DNA of 59,466 nt, taken from the NCBI RefSeq assembly GCF_009746585.1, contig NZ_WRPO01000024.1, positions 1-59,466 of the forward strand. Reading direction: 5' to 3'. Positions within the stretch are counted from its first letter, which is position 1. Every line of letters begins with the position of its first letter. This document shows, one piece after another, positions 37,401 through 49,400 of the stretch. The stretch comes from Novosphingobium aquimarinum (lineage in GTDB: Bacteria > Pseudomonadota > Alphaproteobacteria > Sphingomonadales > Sphingomonadaceae). Under the pieces are notes generated by a model. The model was not told the DNA's origin. It saw only the letters and a program-made list of their open reading frames with translations, and did not search any database. The translations under genes were made by a program, and so were the position numbers.

Positions 37401-38630
37401 AGCCGGCCAGATGTCGAAGACAGGCCGCGGCACGGTGATCGCCGCCTTGGCGTCGACCAGCCGTCCCTCTTCGGTCAGAAGCATCGGTCGGTCTTCGATG
37501 CCCGCGTCAAACGCCAGTTCGACGATCGCGCCGCACGCCCCTTCGAGCGTGGTCGCCTCGCGGTCGACGTCGGGCAGCAGACCATAGGCGTCCGCCCGAT
37601 CCCGTGCGCTGGTCTTCGTCTGCTCTAACCACTCCATCATGGCGCTGGCGGCCAATTCTCCAGCGCGGTTCAGGAGCCAGCGGTTGGTCGGCGATGTCTC
37701 CGGGTCCTTGATCTTGAGACGAGCGGGGTCCTGGATGAAGGGCGCGTTGCAGGCGAAAGGTAGCGTCGTTTCCACGCCGGTCGGCAGCACAACATAGAGC
37801 CGGCCCTTCGCGCCCAGCACGATCTCCACGCGGCAGGGCGGGAAATCGCCGCTGTCCTCGGCCCCCAGCATCCGCTCCTTGCGGATCTCATCGAGCGCTT
37901 CGACCGGGAAAGCTTCCTCCCCCGACCGCACGAGGAGGAACGGATCATCCGCTTTCTCATCCAAAGCCATCCATTCGCTCTCGGCGATGGGGCCAGGCCC
38001 GAGACTTTGCCAATGCACCTCGCTGTCGCCGATCCGCAGGCGACGAATCTTCTTGAAGAACAGCAAAGACACCGGGCTCTTCAGCCACTCGTCGAGGTTC
38101 TTCTCGACCTCACGGCGCAGCAGCGGGTTAGCGATCGCCACTTCGACGCGCGTGGTTCCCGATGTCTGGTAGCGGCTGTCGATCCAGTGGGGCTCGGTGA
38201 ACCGCGCTCGCTCGAAGGCCACGGCCAGGGTCGGCGTGAACAGCTCGACCCGATCGCCCAGGCTGAACGTGCTCTTGAATCCGATCCCGCGGAAGCCGAT
38301 CGTGTGCAGCGCGCGCTTATTGGAATAGCCGAAGCGGCAGATCGAGGCGAAGTGGGCCTCGATGAAGTCCTCGCCATTGTGCTCGAACACGAAGCGATCG
38401 TTCTCGATCGAAACCCGCGCTTCGCTGGCGCCGGCGTCATCGGCGTTCTGGAGCAGCTCGGACAGGATATGACGGGGGCTCTGCACCTGCTTGAAGAGCT
38501 GGTGCCAAGGCCCAGCAAGCTCCGGGTCCGCCTCAAGCTGGTCCCAGCGCTTGGTGGCGCGTTCCTGGATCGACCGGAAGTAGTCGGGAGGATCGACGAG
38601 GATGGCCTCGATCTGGCGGCCCGCGCTCAT
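34401..38630 (-). CDS. Sacsin-like GHKL ATPase in defence operon
   Basis: The 1,409-residue protein has an N-terminal Hsp90-like GHKL ATPase domain: LSELLQNADDAGASEARVSIE (about residues 55-75, with the E-N-D of the N-box) and HTIGFRGIGFKSTFSLGD (about 103-120). The long middle part has no recognised motif. A strongly acidic linker (about 1,230-1,290) precedes a C-terminal domain with GYKVDGEDRFFHADG, GRGNGTRFPWERR and FILINPEGDAVEMTG. Proteins called sacsin N-terminal ATPase-like occur in many defence islands; action is unknown. ATG 38630 overlaps the upstream stop (ATGA). The frame runs on to 38891, but that would cover the upstream gene. It lies inside the helicase-methylase-ATPase set. 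Confidence 0.85.
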   Translation of the reverse strand: MSAGRQIEAILVDPPDYFRSIQERATKRWDQLEADPELAGPWHQLFKQVQSPRHILSELLQNADDAGASEARVSIENDRFVFEHNGEDFIEAHFASICRFGYSNKRALHTIGFRGIGFKSTFSLGDRVELFTPTLAVAFERARFTEPHWIDSRYQTSGTTRVEVAIANPLLRREVEKNLDEWLKSPVSLLFFKKIRRLRIGDSEVHWQSLGPGPIAESEWMALDEKADDPFLLVRSGEEAFPVEALDEIRKERMLGAEDSGDFPPCRVEIVLGAKGRLYVVLPTGVETTLPFACNAPFIQDPARLKIKDPETSPTNRWLLNRAGELAASAMMEWLEQTKTSARDRADAYGLLPDVDREATTLEGACGAIVELAFDAGIEDRPMLLTEEGRLVDAKAAITVPRPVFDIWPADQAMALLDAKSRPALCQHVSAKNRTKLVHWGLVEEFSKSDLLERLRSNHLPRPATWRHLLNLWAYIAPEVTGWQCHDTDGLRIVPVQGKEVLYAASEIVRLGEKKLLQSEEDWEFLASHLIVLNQNWTRFLAEQRRDKAEGESRNDPVEAAFAVLEEIGLEGTSDVNAVIERVAADYFAAGQPKLAECVQLAQIAAKLGVTIGDSFRYACADLKLRPIGKGVLFDENGALEELLPESVRKTQLLHGDYVASFKSCTREDWLRWVSSGRSGLQTMAPLAQKRTSLYGRQRAVTEAQARGQRQALYYAYVTESFVLDDWDFPADYWRHWEALSKADPDIWAKVVGKILEQRDAYWSRASSARLLQVATTGSTRSVSSEPLLADWLLKLRGKPCLPDIRNMIQLPADLVRRTPETEALIDVEPFVHGLLDRETTRPLLDLLGVRSTPSGPGRLLDRLRALAKSDKAPAHEVEKWYRRLDQMLDGCSTADAQNIKNAFKAEKLILAQDGTWATSGGVFLAGDEEDVPGAAVVRASVLDLSLWHRIGVADRPSADLALQWLGTLASGKALSADDARRVRTLLVRYPIRIWEERGHWLNLVGEWAPVDTLAYGLSMQTLFRWSHLHEWVKRKTADFQRLSGETVQAPPFSALPALSDLVEEHFNQPSLLAGIEDRRAWLTAFGTQLARIELADAAETERVRALAEAIAATSWVQTPKLEVIPYLDGVPAGTARLTDILWLDGKLFVSPLSKAKLAKRVPEEIGRSLSADIRAALAYAFERSPEDIREYLEENFTLGPEQMVSAPIAEAQPDAVPGDDDESDETAEGAGDDAEPVDADDLHLAEEDEPATLPEPAPPTEEPDRELIETEVATRPRAAPKPPRPSVMARFALAQGYKVDGEDRFFHADGSWIGRGNGTRFPWERRSAGGEILRHYYPKDHCLEHEPLQLEADVWGLLDQKPDLYSFILINPEGDAVEMTGARLRALRDGGELTIHPATYRLVYDLDE

Positions 38631-39118
38631 AGCGGCACCTCCAGCGTCGATGGCGTGGCGACCAGTTCGGGTCCGCGCGGCGGGGCTGTCTTGCGCCAAC
38701 CGCCCTTGACGGTCTGGATGGCGGAGATCGGCAACCGTTGCGCGGCCGGCAGCTCGTGCAGATCGCAAACATGCCAGAATACCGCCCAGTGGCCCTGATT
38801 GTCGGACGTATATTGGCCCGTCGTCGGCGGGCGATGCGTCATTCCCTTTGAATGTTTGCCGTTTCCGCTTTCCTCGCAGCCGACATACCAACCCAGCCAG
38901 GACACGACAAAACTGAGCTTGGCGTCCACGTCCTCGTGCGACGGATAGATCAGGACCGGCACGCGCGCGCCGCCGCGCAGTTCATCGACCTTGCGAAACA
39001 ACTCCCACTTCCGCGATCCGAAGGCGACGAAACCCGTGGCGCTGGCGATTGCGCGCCCGGATTGAAGGTGCTCCAGCGGCACGGGGGCCAGGATGGAAAA
39101 ATCCGAAATGCCGGTCAT
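38627..39118 (-). CDS. Unknown 163-aa protein embedded in Hma-like operon
   Basis: The 163-residue protein is not a family I can name. Its start is MTGISDFSILAPVPLEHLQSG. Visible features are VAFGSRKWELFRKVDEL, VPVLIYPSHEDVDAKLSFVVSWLGWYVG, a GHWAVFWHVCDLHEL segment and the end GGWRKTAPPRGPEL. It has many Trp and His residues in a beta-rich layout, which faintly recalls PUA/EVE-type folds that read modified bases, but this is a guess. It lies 8 bp after the SNF2 helicase gene and overlaps the sacsin-like gene by 4 bp, so it is surely part of the operon. It may be a dedicated partner of either. Confidence 0.6.
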   Translation of the reverse strand: MTGISDFSILAPVPLEHLQSGRAIASATGFVAFGSRKWELFRKVDELRGGARVPVLIYPSHEDVDAKLSFVVSWLGWYVGCEESGNGKHSKGMTHRPPTTGQYTSDNQGHWAVFWHVCDLHELPAAQRLPISAIQTVKGGWRKTAPPRGPELVATPSTLEVPL

Positions 39119-39126
39119 CTCGCCCC

Positions 39127-42630
<3,504 letters not shown>

Positions 42631-42652
42631 TAGCCGGCGCCCCCCGATTCTC

Positions 42653-43537
42653 TCATAGCTGAAACTCCGCCTTCTCAAGCGCAGCCTCAGTTTCTTTGCG
42701 GTTTATCGTTACGATATGCTGCGTATGGGCGCTCTGTTTCGCGGCGTCACCAAGCAAACCAAGACGCTTCAAAACATAGAAGAGCATCGCGTAACGGACA
42801 GAGAGCACACCATTTCCCTGATCCAGCCCATAATCCTTGGCGACGACCTTCTTCTGGCTCGCCGTAAGCCCCGGATGCGGGCCGATGACGACATCGAAAT
42901 AGTTATTCCAGAGCCAGTCCCCCTCGCCGGCTTCCCCAGGCTCGCCCTTCCCACCGACTTCGAGGATGCGCGGCAGCAGGAAGTCCTTGAACTTGTGCTC
43001 AAGATGGCAATAGGCCCGCGCGTGCCAGCGGAATCCGTCATAGCCGAAGGCGTGCGGCGTGATCCGCCGCCAAATGGGGTCCGGCCGCACCTTGTTCATC
43101 GACTGGTAGAAGACGTCGATCGAGACACCCTCGCGGCTGGCGTCGAGAATCTTGCGCAGCACCGCGATGTCGATGTCCCGCCTGGGGGTCAGCGCGACAT
43201 CGGCGCTGGGAAGCGCCGCGATCCACGAATCGCTCGCGGGCACGGCGCCTTCGGCGACCGAACGAAGCTGCGAGAGATAGATGTAAGGGTCCGGCTCGAG
43301 GAAGCGCAGAACGAACTTTTCGGCGGCGACATAGCGCTTGGCGCGAGTGTCATACTCCATGTTTCCCGGCGCGCGCTCCTGATAGAGCGTCAAATCCTTG
43401 GACGCCTGCGGCACCGACACGCCGAACGCCTCAACGAGGTCGGCCCGGTTGATCGAGCCCTCCCAGAACAGCCGGAACTCGATGAACTCGAGCCGGCGCC
43501 CCACCCCCCATTTCAACGCCGTTGCGGCCTCTGCCAT
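42653..43537 (-). CDS. WYL-domain regulator, BrxR/CapW-like
   Basis: The 294-residue protein has an N-terminal winged helix (GRRLEFIEFRLFWEGSINRADLVEAFGVSVPQASKDL, residues about 13-50) of the kind seen in BrxR and CapW regulators of phage defence, a central WYL domain (RRITPHAFGYDGFRWHARAYCHLEHKFKDFLLPRI), and a WCX-like C-terminus. Such proteins repress defence operons by binding inverted repeats and may release on sensing a nucleic acid or ligand. It is the first gene of the leftward operon, 22 bp from the helicase, and starts beside the palindrome at 43568-43591, so it probably controls both arms (inference). Confidence 0.85.
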   Translation of the reverse strand: MAEAATALKWGVGRRLEFIEFRLFWEGSINRADLVEAFGVSVPQASKDLTLYQERAPGNMEYDTRAKRYVAAEKFVLRFLEPDPYIYLSQLRSVAEGAVPASDSWIAALPSADVALTPRRDIDIAVLRKILDASREGVSIDVFYQSMNKVRPDPIWRRITPHAFGYDGFRWHARAYCHLEHKFKDFLLPRILEVGGKGEPGEAGEGDWLWNNYFDVVIGPHPGLTASQKKVVAKDYGLDQGNGVLSVRYAMLFYVLKRLGLLGDAAKQSAHTQHIVTINRKETEAALEKAEFQL

Positions 43538-43567
43538 CGCTTCTGTCCCGCGTCAATGAGCATAAAA

Positions 43568-43591
43568 ACTATATGGACAATCCATCATAGT
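43568..43591. promoter_or_regulatory. Palindromic operator between divergent defence operons
   Basis: ACTAT (43568-43572) and ATGGA (43573-43577), then CAA, then TCCAT (43581-43585), one C, and ATAGT (43587-43591). The result is a nested palindrome with 10-bp arms and one inserted base. It is in the only AT-rich segment of the 123-bp gap between the WYL gene and the rightward operon. It is a strong candidate for the WYL protein's site. Confidence 0.6.
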
Positions 43592-43660
43592 CCGTGTAAT
43601 TATTATTCCCATTAGGGGCGCTCGTCAATGGTGATCGGCGCACCGATTGGGAGGCAAGGC

Positions 43661-43804
43661 ATGCCGAAACGCGGTTCCAAGGGCGAAGTCACCAGCAAGC
43701 GGGCGGCCAGTGCCGCCGCCAAGGTGTTGCGCAACCCCAACAGCAGCAAGGCCGCGAAGACGGCGGCTGCTTCGGCGCTGACTCAGCGTCCGAACAAGAA
43801 GTAG
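43661..43804 (+). CDS. Small basic protein (47 aa), leader of rightward defence operon
   Basis: This gene encodes 47 residues, rich in Lys, Arg, Ala and Ser (start MPKRGSKGEVTSKRAASAAA, end TQRPNKK), and resembles small histone-H1-like basic proteins that I have seen as hypotheticals. GGGAGG precedes ATG 43661 with good spacing, and the next gene starts 20 bp after its stop with its own AAAGGAGGG. It is first in the rightward operon. It may bind DNA, or act as a trigger or inhibitor for the nuclease-helicase pair that follows; nothing in the sequence decides this. Confidence 0.7.
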   Translation: MPKRGSKGEVTSKRAASAAAKVLRNPNSSKAAKTAAASALTQRPNKK

Positions 43805-43824
43805 CACCCGAAAGGAGGGCAACC

Positions 43825-46479
43825 ATGGCCGTCGCGAGTCGATCCACCCTAGTCGTTCACGGCCGCCTCGCCATGCGGGAGAGCCGCCTGGCGGCGGGCC
43901 GTGACAGTCGCCACGGCCTCCAGATCATGTCCTTCGAGCAGGCCGCCGTCCGGCTGGCGGGCGGCTTCGCCCGCCCTATCGACGACGAGAGCCTGCGCGC
44001 GGCCATCCAGGCGGCCTTGCCTGCCACGCCGATGGGGGAGTTGGAGAGCATCAAGGCTCTTCCCGGCATGATCGACGCGGCGGCCGACACGCTCCACAAA
44101 GCCTGGCGCGCGGGCATCGATCTTGCCGCACGCGCGGCCGATCATCCGCGTCTCGCCGCCATCGCGCGCCTGGAAGCGGCCGTCCTCGACCAGCTTCCGC
44201 CCGGCATGATGCGGCCTCTCGACATCGTCACCGCCGCAACCGCCCGTATCGATCATGCCCCGGCAGTCCTCGGCCCGTTGGAGATCGTCGGCCTCACCGA
44301 ACTCTCACCTTGCTGGCGGCCGCTGCTCCAGGCACTCACCGCCCATATCCCCGTGCGATGGACGGCCGGCCCGAGGAGCGTTCCCGCATGGCTGGACGGC
44401 ACTGGCGTCACGGTCGCGCGCGCACCGGCGCATGCGCCGGGAATCAGCGCCGCCAGCGCGGCGACGGCCTATCACGAGGCCATTGAGGCGATGCGCTGGG
44501 CGCGCAGCCTGCTCGCCTCGGGCGTCCCGGCTTCGGAGATCGCCATCGCGACCGCCTCGCCCGCCGACTATGACGATCATTTTCTGGCCCTGCGCGCCGA
44601 CGCCAACATCGACCTTCACTTCGTCCATGGCATCCGCACCGTCGCCACCCGCGAGGGCCAGGCGGCTGCGGCGCTGGCCGACATCGTGGTTCGCGGCCTG
44701 TCGCAGTCGCGGCTGCGCCGCCTCGCGGCGCTCTGCCGAGACAGCGGGCCTTTCGAGACCCTGCCCGAAGGCTGGCTGCGGGTGCTGCCGACCGATGCGC
44801 CGCTCTCGACTCCGGGCGCCTGGAACCGCCTGCTGGCCCGGCTGACGCCGGAAGACTGGCCCGACGGCGCCGAACACGTTGCGGCGCTGCGCACGGCGGT
44901 CGAGACCCTGGCAAAAGGATCGGAGGCCGCCAGCGAGATCGGAGAAACCTTCCTCAAGGGCCGCGCGCTGGCGATCTGGCGCAAGGCTCTGCTCGCCGGC
45001 CCCGCCGCCTCGATCGACGCCACGCTGGAAATCCTGAAGCAGGACGACGGACTGGAAGCGTGCGTCTGCGTCGCCTGGATGCCGGCCAGCGCGCTCGCGG
45101 CATCGCCCCGCCGCTTCGTGCGGCTCCTCGGGCTTAATTCCTCGCGCTGGCCGCGCGGGATCGCCGAGGACCGGCTGATCCCGGACCATATCATCCCGAC
45201 CCAGGTGCTCGACCCGCTGCCGGTCAACCTCGCCGACCGCCGCGACTTCGAGACGATCCTCGCCACGACGGCCGACACCGTCGTTCTGTCGCGCGCCCGG
45301 CGCGACAGCGACGGGCGTCTCCTGGGTCGCAGCCCTCTGCTCGCCGGGCGTGGCGACGAAACCTATCTGCGCCGCAACGCGACACCGGCGCACGCCTTCA
45401 GCGAAACAGACCGCCTCATGGCCCGGCCCCAAGAGTTCGCAGCCGATCCGCAAGCGGTCGGTGCGCAGGGCTGCTGGCGCGACTGGCGGCAGGCCGAGAT
45501 TACTCCTCATGACGGGCTCGTGCGGGCAGATCATCCGCTCGTTCTCGCCATCCTCGGCCGCACCCAGTCGGCCAGCTCGCTGCGCCGCCTGCTGCGCAAT
45601 CCGCTGAGTTTCGTGTGGGTCTATGCGTTCGGATGGCGTGAACCGCAGAGCAGCACCGAACCGCTTGTGCTCGACGCGCTCGGGATCGGCGATCTCGTTC
45701 ACTTGGTTCTCGACCGCGCCTTGCGCGACCTCGAAACCGGAGACGGTCTTGCCTCCGCCGACGCCGAGACCATCGAAGCCGCGGTGGCGCGGGCCGCGCA
45801 AGCCGTCGCCGCCGATTGGGAACGCGAGCGTCCGGTTCCGCCGGCCCTCATCTGGACCCGCACGCTCGACGACGCCCGCGTGATGGCGGGCCGCGCCTTG
45901 TCCTATGGTGATGATGTCCTGCCGGGCGCACGCTCCTACGGAGAGGTGCCCTTCGGCGGCTTGGAGCCGAAATCCGACGCGGAAACGCCCTGGGATGCGA
46001 GCGCGCCGGTCGCGATTCCCGACACGGGCTTCAACATCGCCGGCTATATCGACCGGCTCGACATCTCGGGCGACGGCAAGCGCGCCCTCGTGCGGGACTA
46101 TAAGACCGGACGGCCGCCGCGCGGCGACATCCGCCTCAATGGCGGGCGAGAGCTTCAGCGCTGTCTCTATGCCTTCGCGGTGAAGGCGCTCCTCGGCGAC
46201 GATGTCGCCATCAGCGCCTCGCTGCTCTATCCGCGCGAGCCCGTCGATCTCCAGCTCGACGATCCCGAGGCCGTGCTCGAGGAGATCACGGGCTATCTGC
46301 GCGCGGCACGGTCGAGTCTCGCCGGAGGCGCAGCCCTGCCTGGCCCGGATACCGGCGGCGACTATGACGACCTCGCTTTCGCCCTGCCGGCCAACGCCAG
46401 CGCCACCTATTGCAAACGCAAAATGCCGGCCGCCACGGAGCGGCTTGGCGAAGTCGCTCAGGTCTGGGAGGCGGAATGA
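43825..46479 (+). CDS. AddB-like PD-(D/E)XK nuclease
   Basis: The 884-residue protein has an inactivated UvrD-like body and a C-terminal RecB-type nuclease: YIDRLDISGDGKRALVRDYKTG (about residues 740-760, with the catalytic D and K of D...DYK) followed by GGRELQRCLYAFAV, the QxxxY motif. No Walker A and no four-cysteine iron-sulphur set are seen, unlike the full AddB of Firmicutes. It overlaps the following UvrD gene (ATGA), so the two act as a pair like AddAB, which unwinds and degrades DNA ends. It is clearly shorter than a housekeeping AddB. Its location in a defence operon suggests a role in degrading invader DNA. Confidence 0.8.
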   Translation: MAVASRSTLVVHGRLAMRESRLAAGRDSRHGLQIMSFEQAAVRLAGGFARPIDDESLRAAIQAALPATPMGELESIKALPGMIDAAADTLHKAWRAGIDLAARAADHPRLAAIARLEAAVLDQLPPGMMRPLDIVTAATARIDHAPAVLGPLEIVGLTELSPCWRPLLQALTAHIPVRWTAGPRSVPAWLDGTGVTVARAPAHAPGISAASAATAYHEAIEAMRWARSLLASGVPASEIAIATASPADYDDHFLALRADANIDLHFVHGIRTVATREGQAAAALADIVVRGLSQSRLRRLAALCRDSGPFETLPEGWLRVLPTDAPLSTPGAWNRLLARLTPEDWPDGAEHVAALRTAVETLAKGSEAASEIGETFLKGRALAIWRKALLAGPAASIDATLEILKQDDGLEACVCVAWMPASALAASPRRFVRLLGLNSSRWPRGIAEDRLIPDHIIPTQVLDPLPVNLADRRDFETILATTADTVVLSRARRDSDGRLLGRSPLLAGRGDETYLRRNATPAHAFSETDRLMARPQEFAADPQAVGAQGCWRDWRQAEITPHDGLVRADHPLVLAILGRTQSASSLRRLLRNPLSFVWVYAFGWREPQSSTEPLVLDALGIGDLVHLVLDRALRDLETGDGLASADAETIEAAVARAAQAVAADWERERPVPPALIWTRTLDDARVMAGRALSYGDDVLPGARSYGEVPFGGLEPKSDAETPWDASAPVAIPDTGFNIAGYIDRLDISGDGKRALVRDYKTGRPPRGDIRLNGGRELQRCLYAFAVKALLGDDVAISASLLYPREPVDLQLDDPEAVLEEITGYLRAARSSLAGGAALPGPDTGGDYDDLAFALPANASATYCKRKMPAATERLGEVAQVWEAE

Positions 46480-49400
46480 TGAGCAGCATGTCCAAGGTGC
46501 TGAAGGACGACGGCGCGCGCCGCGATGCGATCAGCCTCCAGGATCGCTCAATCCTGGTCGAGGCCGGCGCGGGCTCAGGTAAGACCGCCGTCATGGCCGG
46601 CCGCATCGCCGCCATGCTGGCCGAAGGCGTCGCGCCGCGCTCCATCGCCGCCGTCACCTTCACCGAACTCGCCGCGAGCGAGCTGCTATCACGTGTCCGC
46701 GAGTTCGTTGCCGATCTCTCGGCCGGCACGATCGCGACCGAGCTGCGCGTGGCGCTGCCCGATGGGCTGTCCCAGACCCATCGCGACAATCTCGCCGCCG
46801 CCAGCGCCGCGATCGACGAAATCACCTGCTCGACCATCCACGGCTTCTGCCAGCGCCTAATCAAGCCCTATCCGGCGGAGGCCGACATCGATCCCGGCGC
46901 CGGCGTCATGGATCGCAACCAGGCCGACCTCACCTTCCTTGAGATTGTCGATGGCTGGCTGCGCGAACGCCTGTCCGGCGGTCAGGGCGGTATCCTGGCC
47001 GAGCTGGTGCTGCACAGCCCCGGCGAGACCGTGGCGCTCATCCATAAGATCGCCGAGAATATGCGCCGTCGCCCCACGCTCACGGCCCCGCCCGTCTCAC
47101 CACTTGGCGGCCACCTCACGGCGTTCCGGCAGGCCACGGCGGATTTCGCGAACTTCATGGGTGGCACGGCGGCGGCCGAGCCGGAAACGGTGACGATCGT
47201 AGAGCGGCTGGCCGAAATGGCGACCGCCGTGGCGAACGGTCCCGATCCCGCGACGCCCGCGGGCCTCGTTCGGCTCCTGACCGCGCGGCCCCACCCGGAT
47301 CTTTGCACCAAGACCGGCGCCTTCGCCTCCTACCGCAAGAAGGGCAAATGGGCCGCCACGGCCAAACAGGCCGGTCTCTCCAAGGCCGATGGCGACCGGC
47401 TGAACGACGCCGCCGAGACCAACTACACCGCCTGTTGCGACGCTTGGGTCGCGTTGGCGCAGGCCGTCGCCGGCCATGCCCTGGCCGCGCTGATCGACGA
47501 AGCGCGTCCGATCCTGCAACGCTATCGCGACCACAAGCGCGCCAGCGCCCAGCTCGATTTCGACGATCTGATTTTCGCCGCGCGCGACTTGCTGCGCGAC
47601 CACGACGCCGTGCGCCAGGCGCTGGGACAGCGTTTCGCCCATGTCCTCGTCGACGAGTTTCAGGACACCGATCCGCTGCAAACCGAAATCTTCTGGCGGC
47701 TGTGCGGCGAGCCGGTCGATGGCGATGACGACTGGACCCGGTTCCAAATCCGGCCGGGCGCGCTCTTCCTGGTCGGCGACCCGAAGCAGGCGATCTATCG
47801 CTTCCGGGGCGCCGACGTCGGCGCCTATGTGCAGGCGCGCGACGCCTTCCGCGCCCAGGACCCCGGCAGCCTTCTGTCGATCTCCACCAACTTCCGCTCC
47901 TGCGCCTCGATCCTCACCTTCGTCAACGAGCGCTTCGAGGCCGTGCTCTCGGCCGATGGCCAGCCGGGCTTCACCGCTCTCGACCCGTTCCATGACGATC
48001 GGGGCGGCCTGTGCGTGGCGGCTCTCGACATCACCGTGGCCGACGAAAACGGCAAGGCCAGCGCCGAACAGCAGCGCGATGCCGAAGCCGACGCCATCGC
48101 CGAGCTGTGCGCGCGGCTGATCGAAAGCCACCCCATCATCGACCGTCGCAGCGGCGCCGAGCGCCCCTGCCAGCCGGGCGACATCGCCTTGCTGGCGCCA
48201 ACCGGCGCGGAGCTGTGGCGCTATGAGGAAGCCCTGGAACGCCGCGGCATCCCCGTGGCGACCCAAGCCGGCAAGGGGCTGTTCCGCCGCCAGGAGGTGC
48301 AGGATCTGATCGCGCTGACCCGCGTTCTGGCCGACCGCCGCGACACCCTGGCGCTCGGCGCGCTGCTGCGCGGGCCTCTGGTCGGACTCACCGAAGAAGA
48401 CCTGCTGGACATCATCTGGGGACTTCCCCGCTCGGAGGAACAGCCGGATCGGATTCCGCGCCTGGATCTCAGCATCGATCCCGCCGTCATCGCGCACCCG
48501 CTTGCGCGCGACGTTATCGAGCGGCTGCAATCGCTCTCCCGGCGCGGCAACAGCACGACCCCGCACGAGCTGCTCTCGCAGGCCGTGGACGTGTTGCGCG
48601 TCCGTCCGCTCCTCCTAGAGCGCCATCGCGGCCAGGCCGAGCGCGCGCTCGCCAATGTCGATCTCTATCTCAGCCTGTCGACCGGCTACGCCGTGCGCGG
48701 CTTGCGCGCCTTCGCCGAAGCGATGACAGCGGCGTGGTCCGACGAGGCCCGCGCCGTCGAGGGACGGCCCGACGCCCAGGAGGAAGCGGTCGCGCTCTTC
48801 ACCATGCACGCGGCCAAGGGGCTGGAATGGCCGATCGTCATTCCGGTCAACACCATGACCGGCGTCATGGCGCCCGACAGCGCCGTGATCGACCGCCAGA
48901 CCGAGACCTTCTATTGCCCGGTCCTGGGCGTCGTCCCCGAGGGCTACGAAACCGCGCGCCAGGCGGAAAAGGAGGAGCTGGACCGCGAACGCATCCGGCT
49001 CTGGTATGTCGCGGCCACCCGCGCCCGCGAACTCCTCATCTTGCCCCGGCTCGACGCCACGCCGTCGAAATCGGCCTGGATCGGTCTCGTCGATCTGTCG
49101 CTCGCCGACCTTCCCGGCCTGGACGTCTCTCACTTGCCTGCCGGTCTCGCGGCCGCAGGTGCGGGCGCGGGCAACACCCAGACGCGCGCGAGCTTCGCCG
49201 CAGAAGCCGAAGCCATCGCGGCCGCGCAGACGCGGTTGACCTGGCTCGCGCCCAGCCGTGACGAAAACGCCGCCGGGACCGTGCTGCGGGAAGAAGAAGC
49301 CGCGCTCTGGACGGGATCGACCGACGATCAGCCCCCCGAGCTGGAAGCAGCCGTCCTCGTGCAGGGGGGCCGCGAGCGCGGGCTGATCCTCCACAAGCTT

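Noticed and set aside
38630..38891. Longer start for the sacsin-like ATPase
   Set aside because: The extra 87 residues are Arg-rich shadow sequence across the coding region of the 163-residue protein; the family begins near the ATG at 38630.
46286..46864. Long reverse-strand frames opposite the defence genes, such as this one
   Set aside because: High GC gives long antisense frames everywhere; these lack ribosome sites and family patterns.
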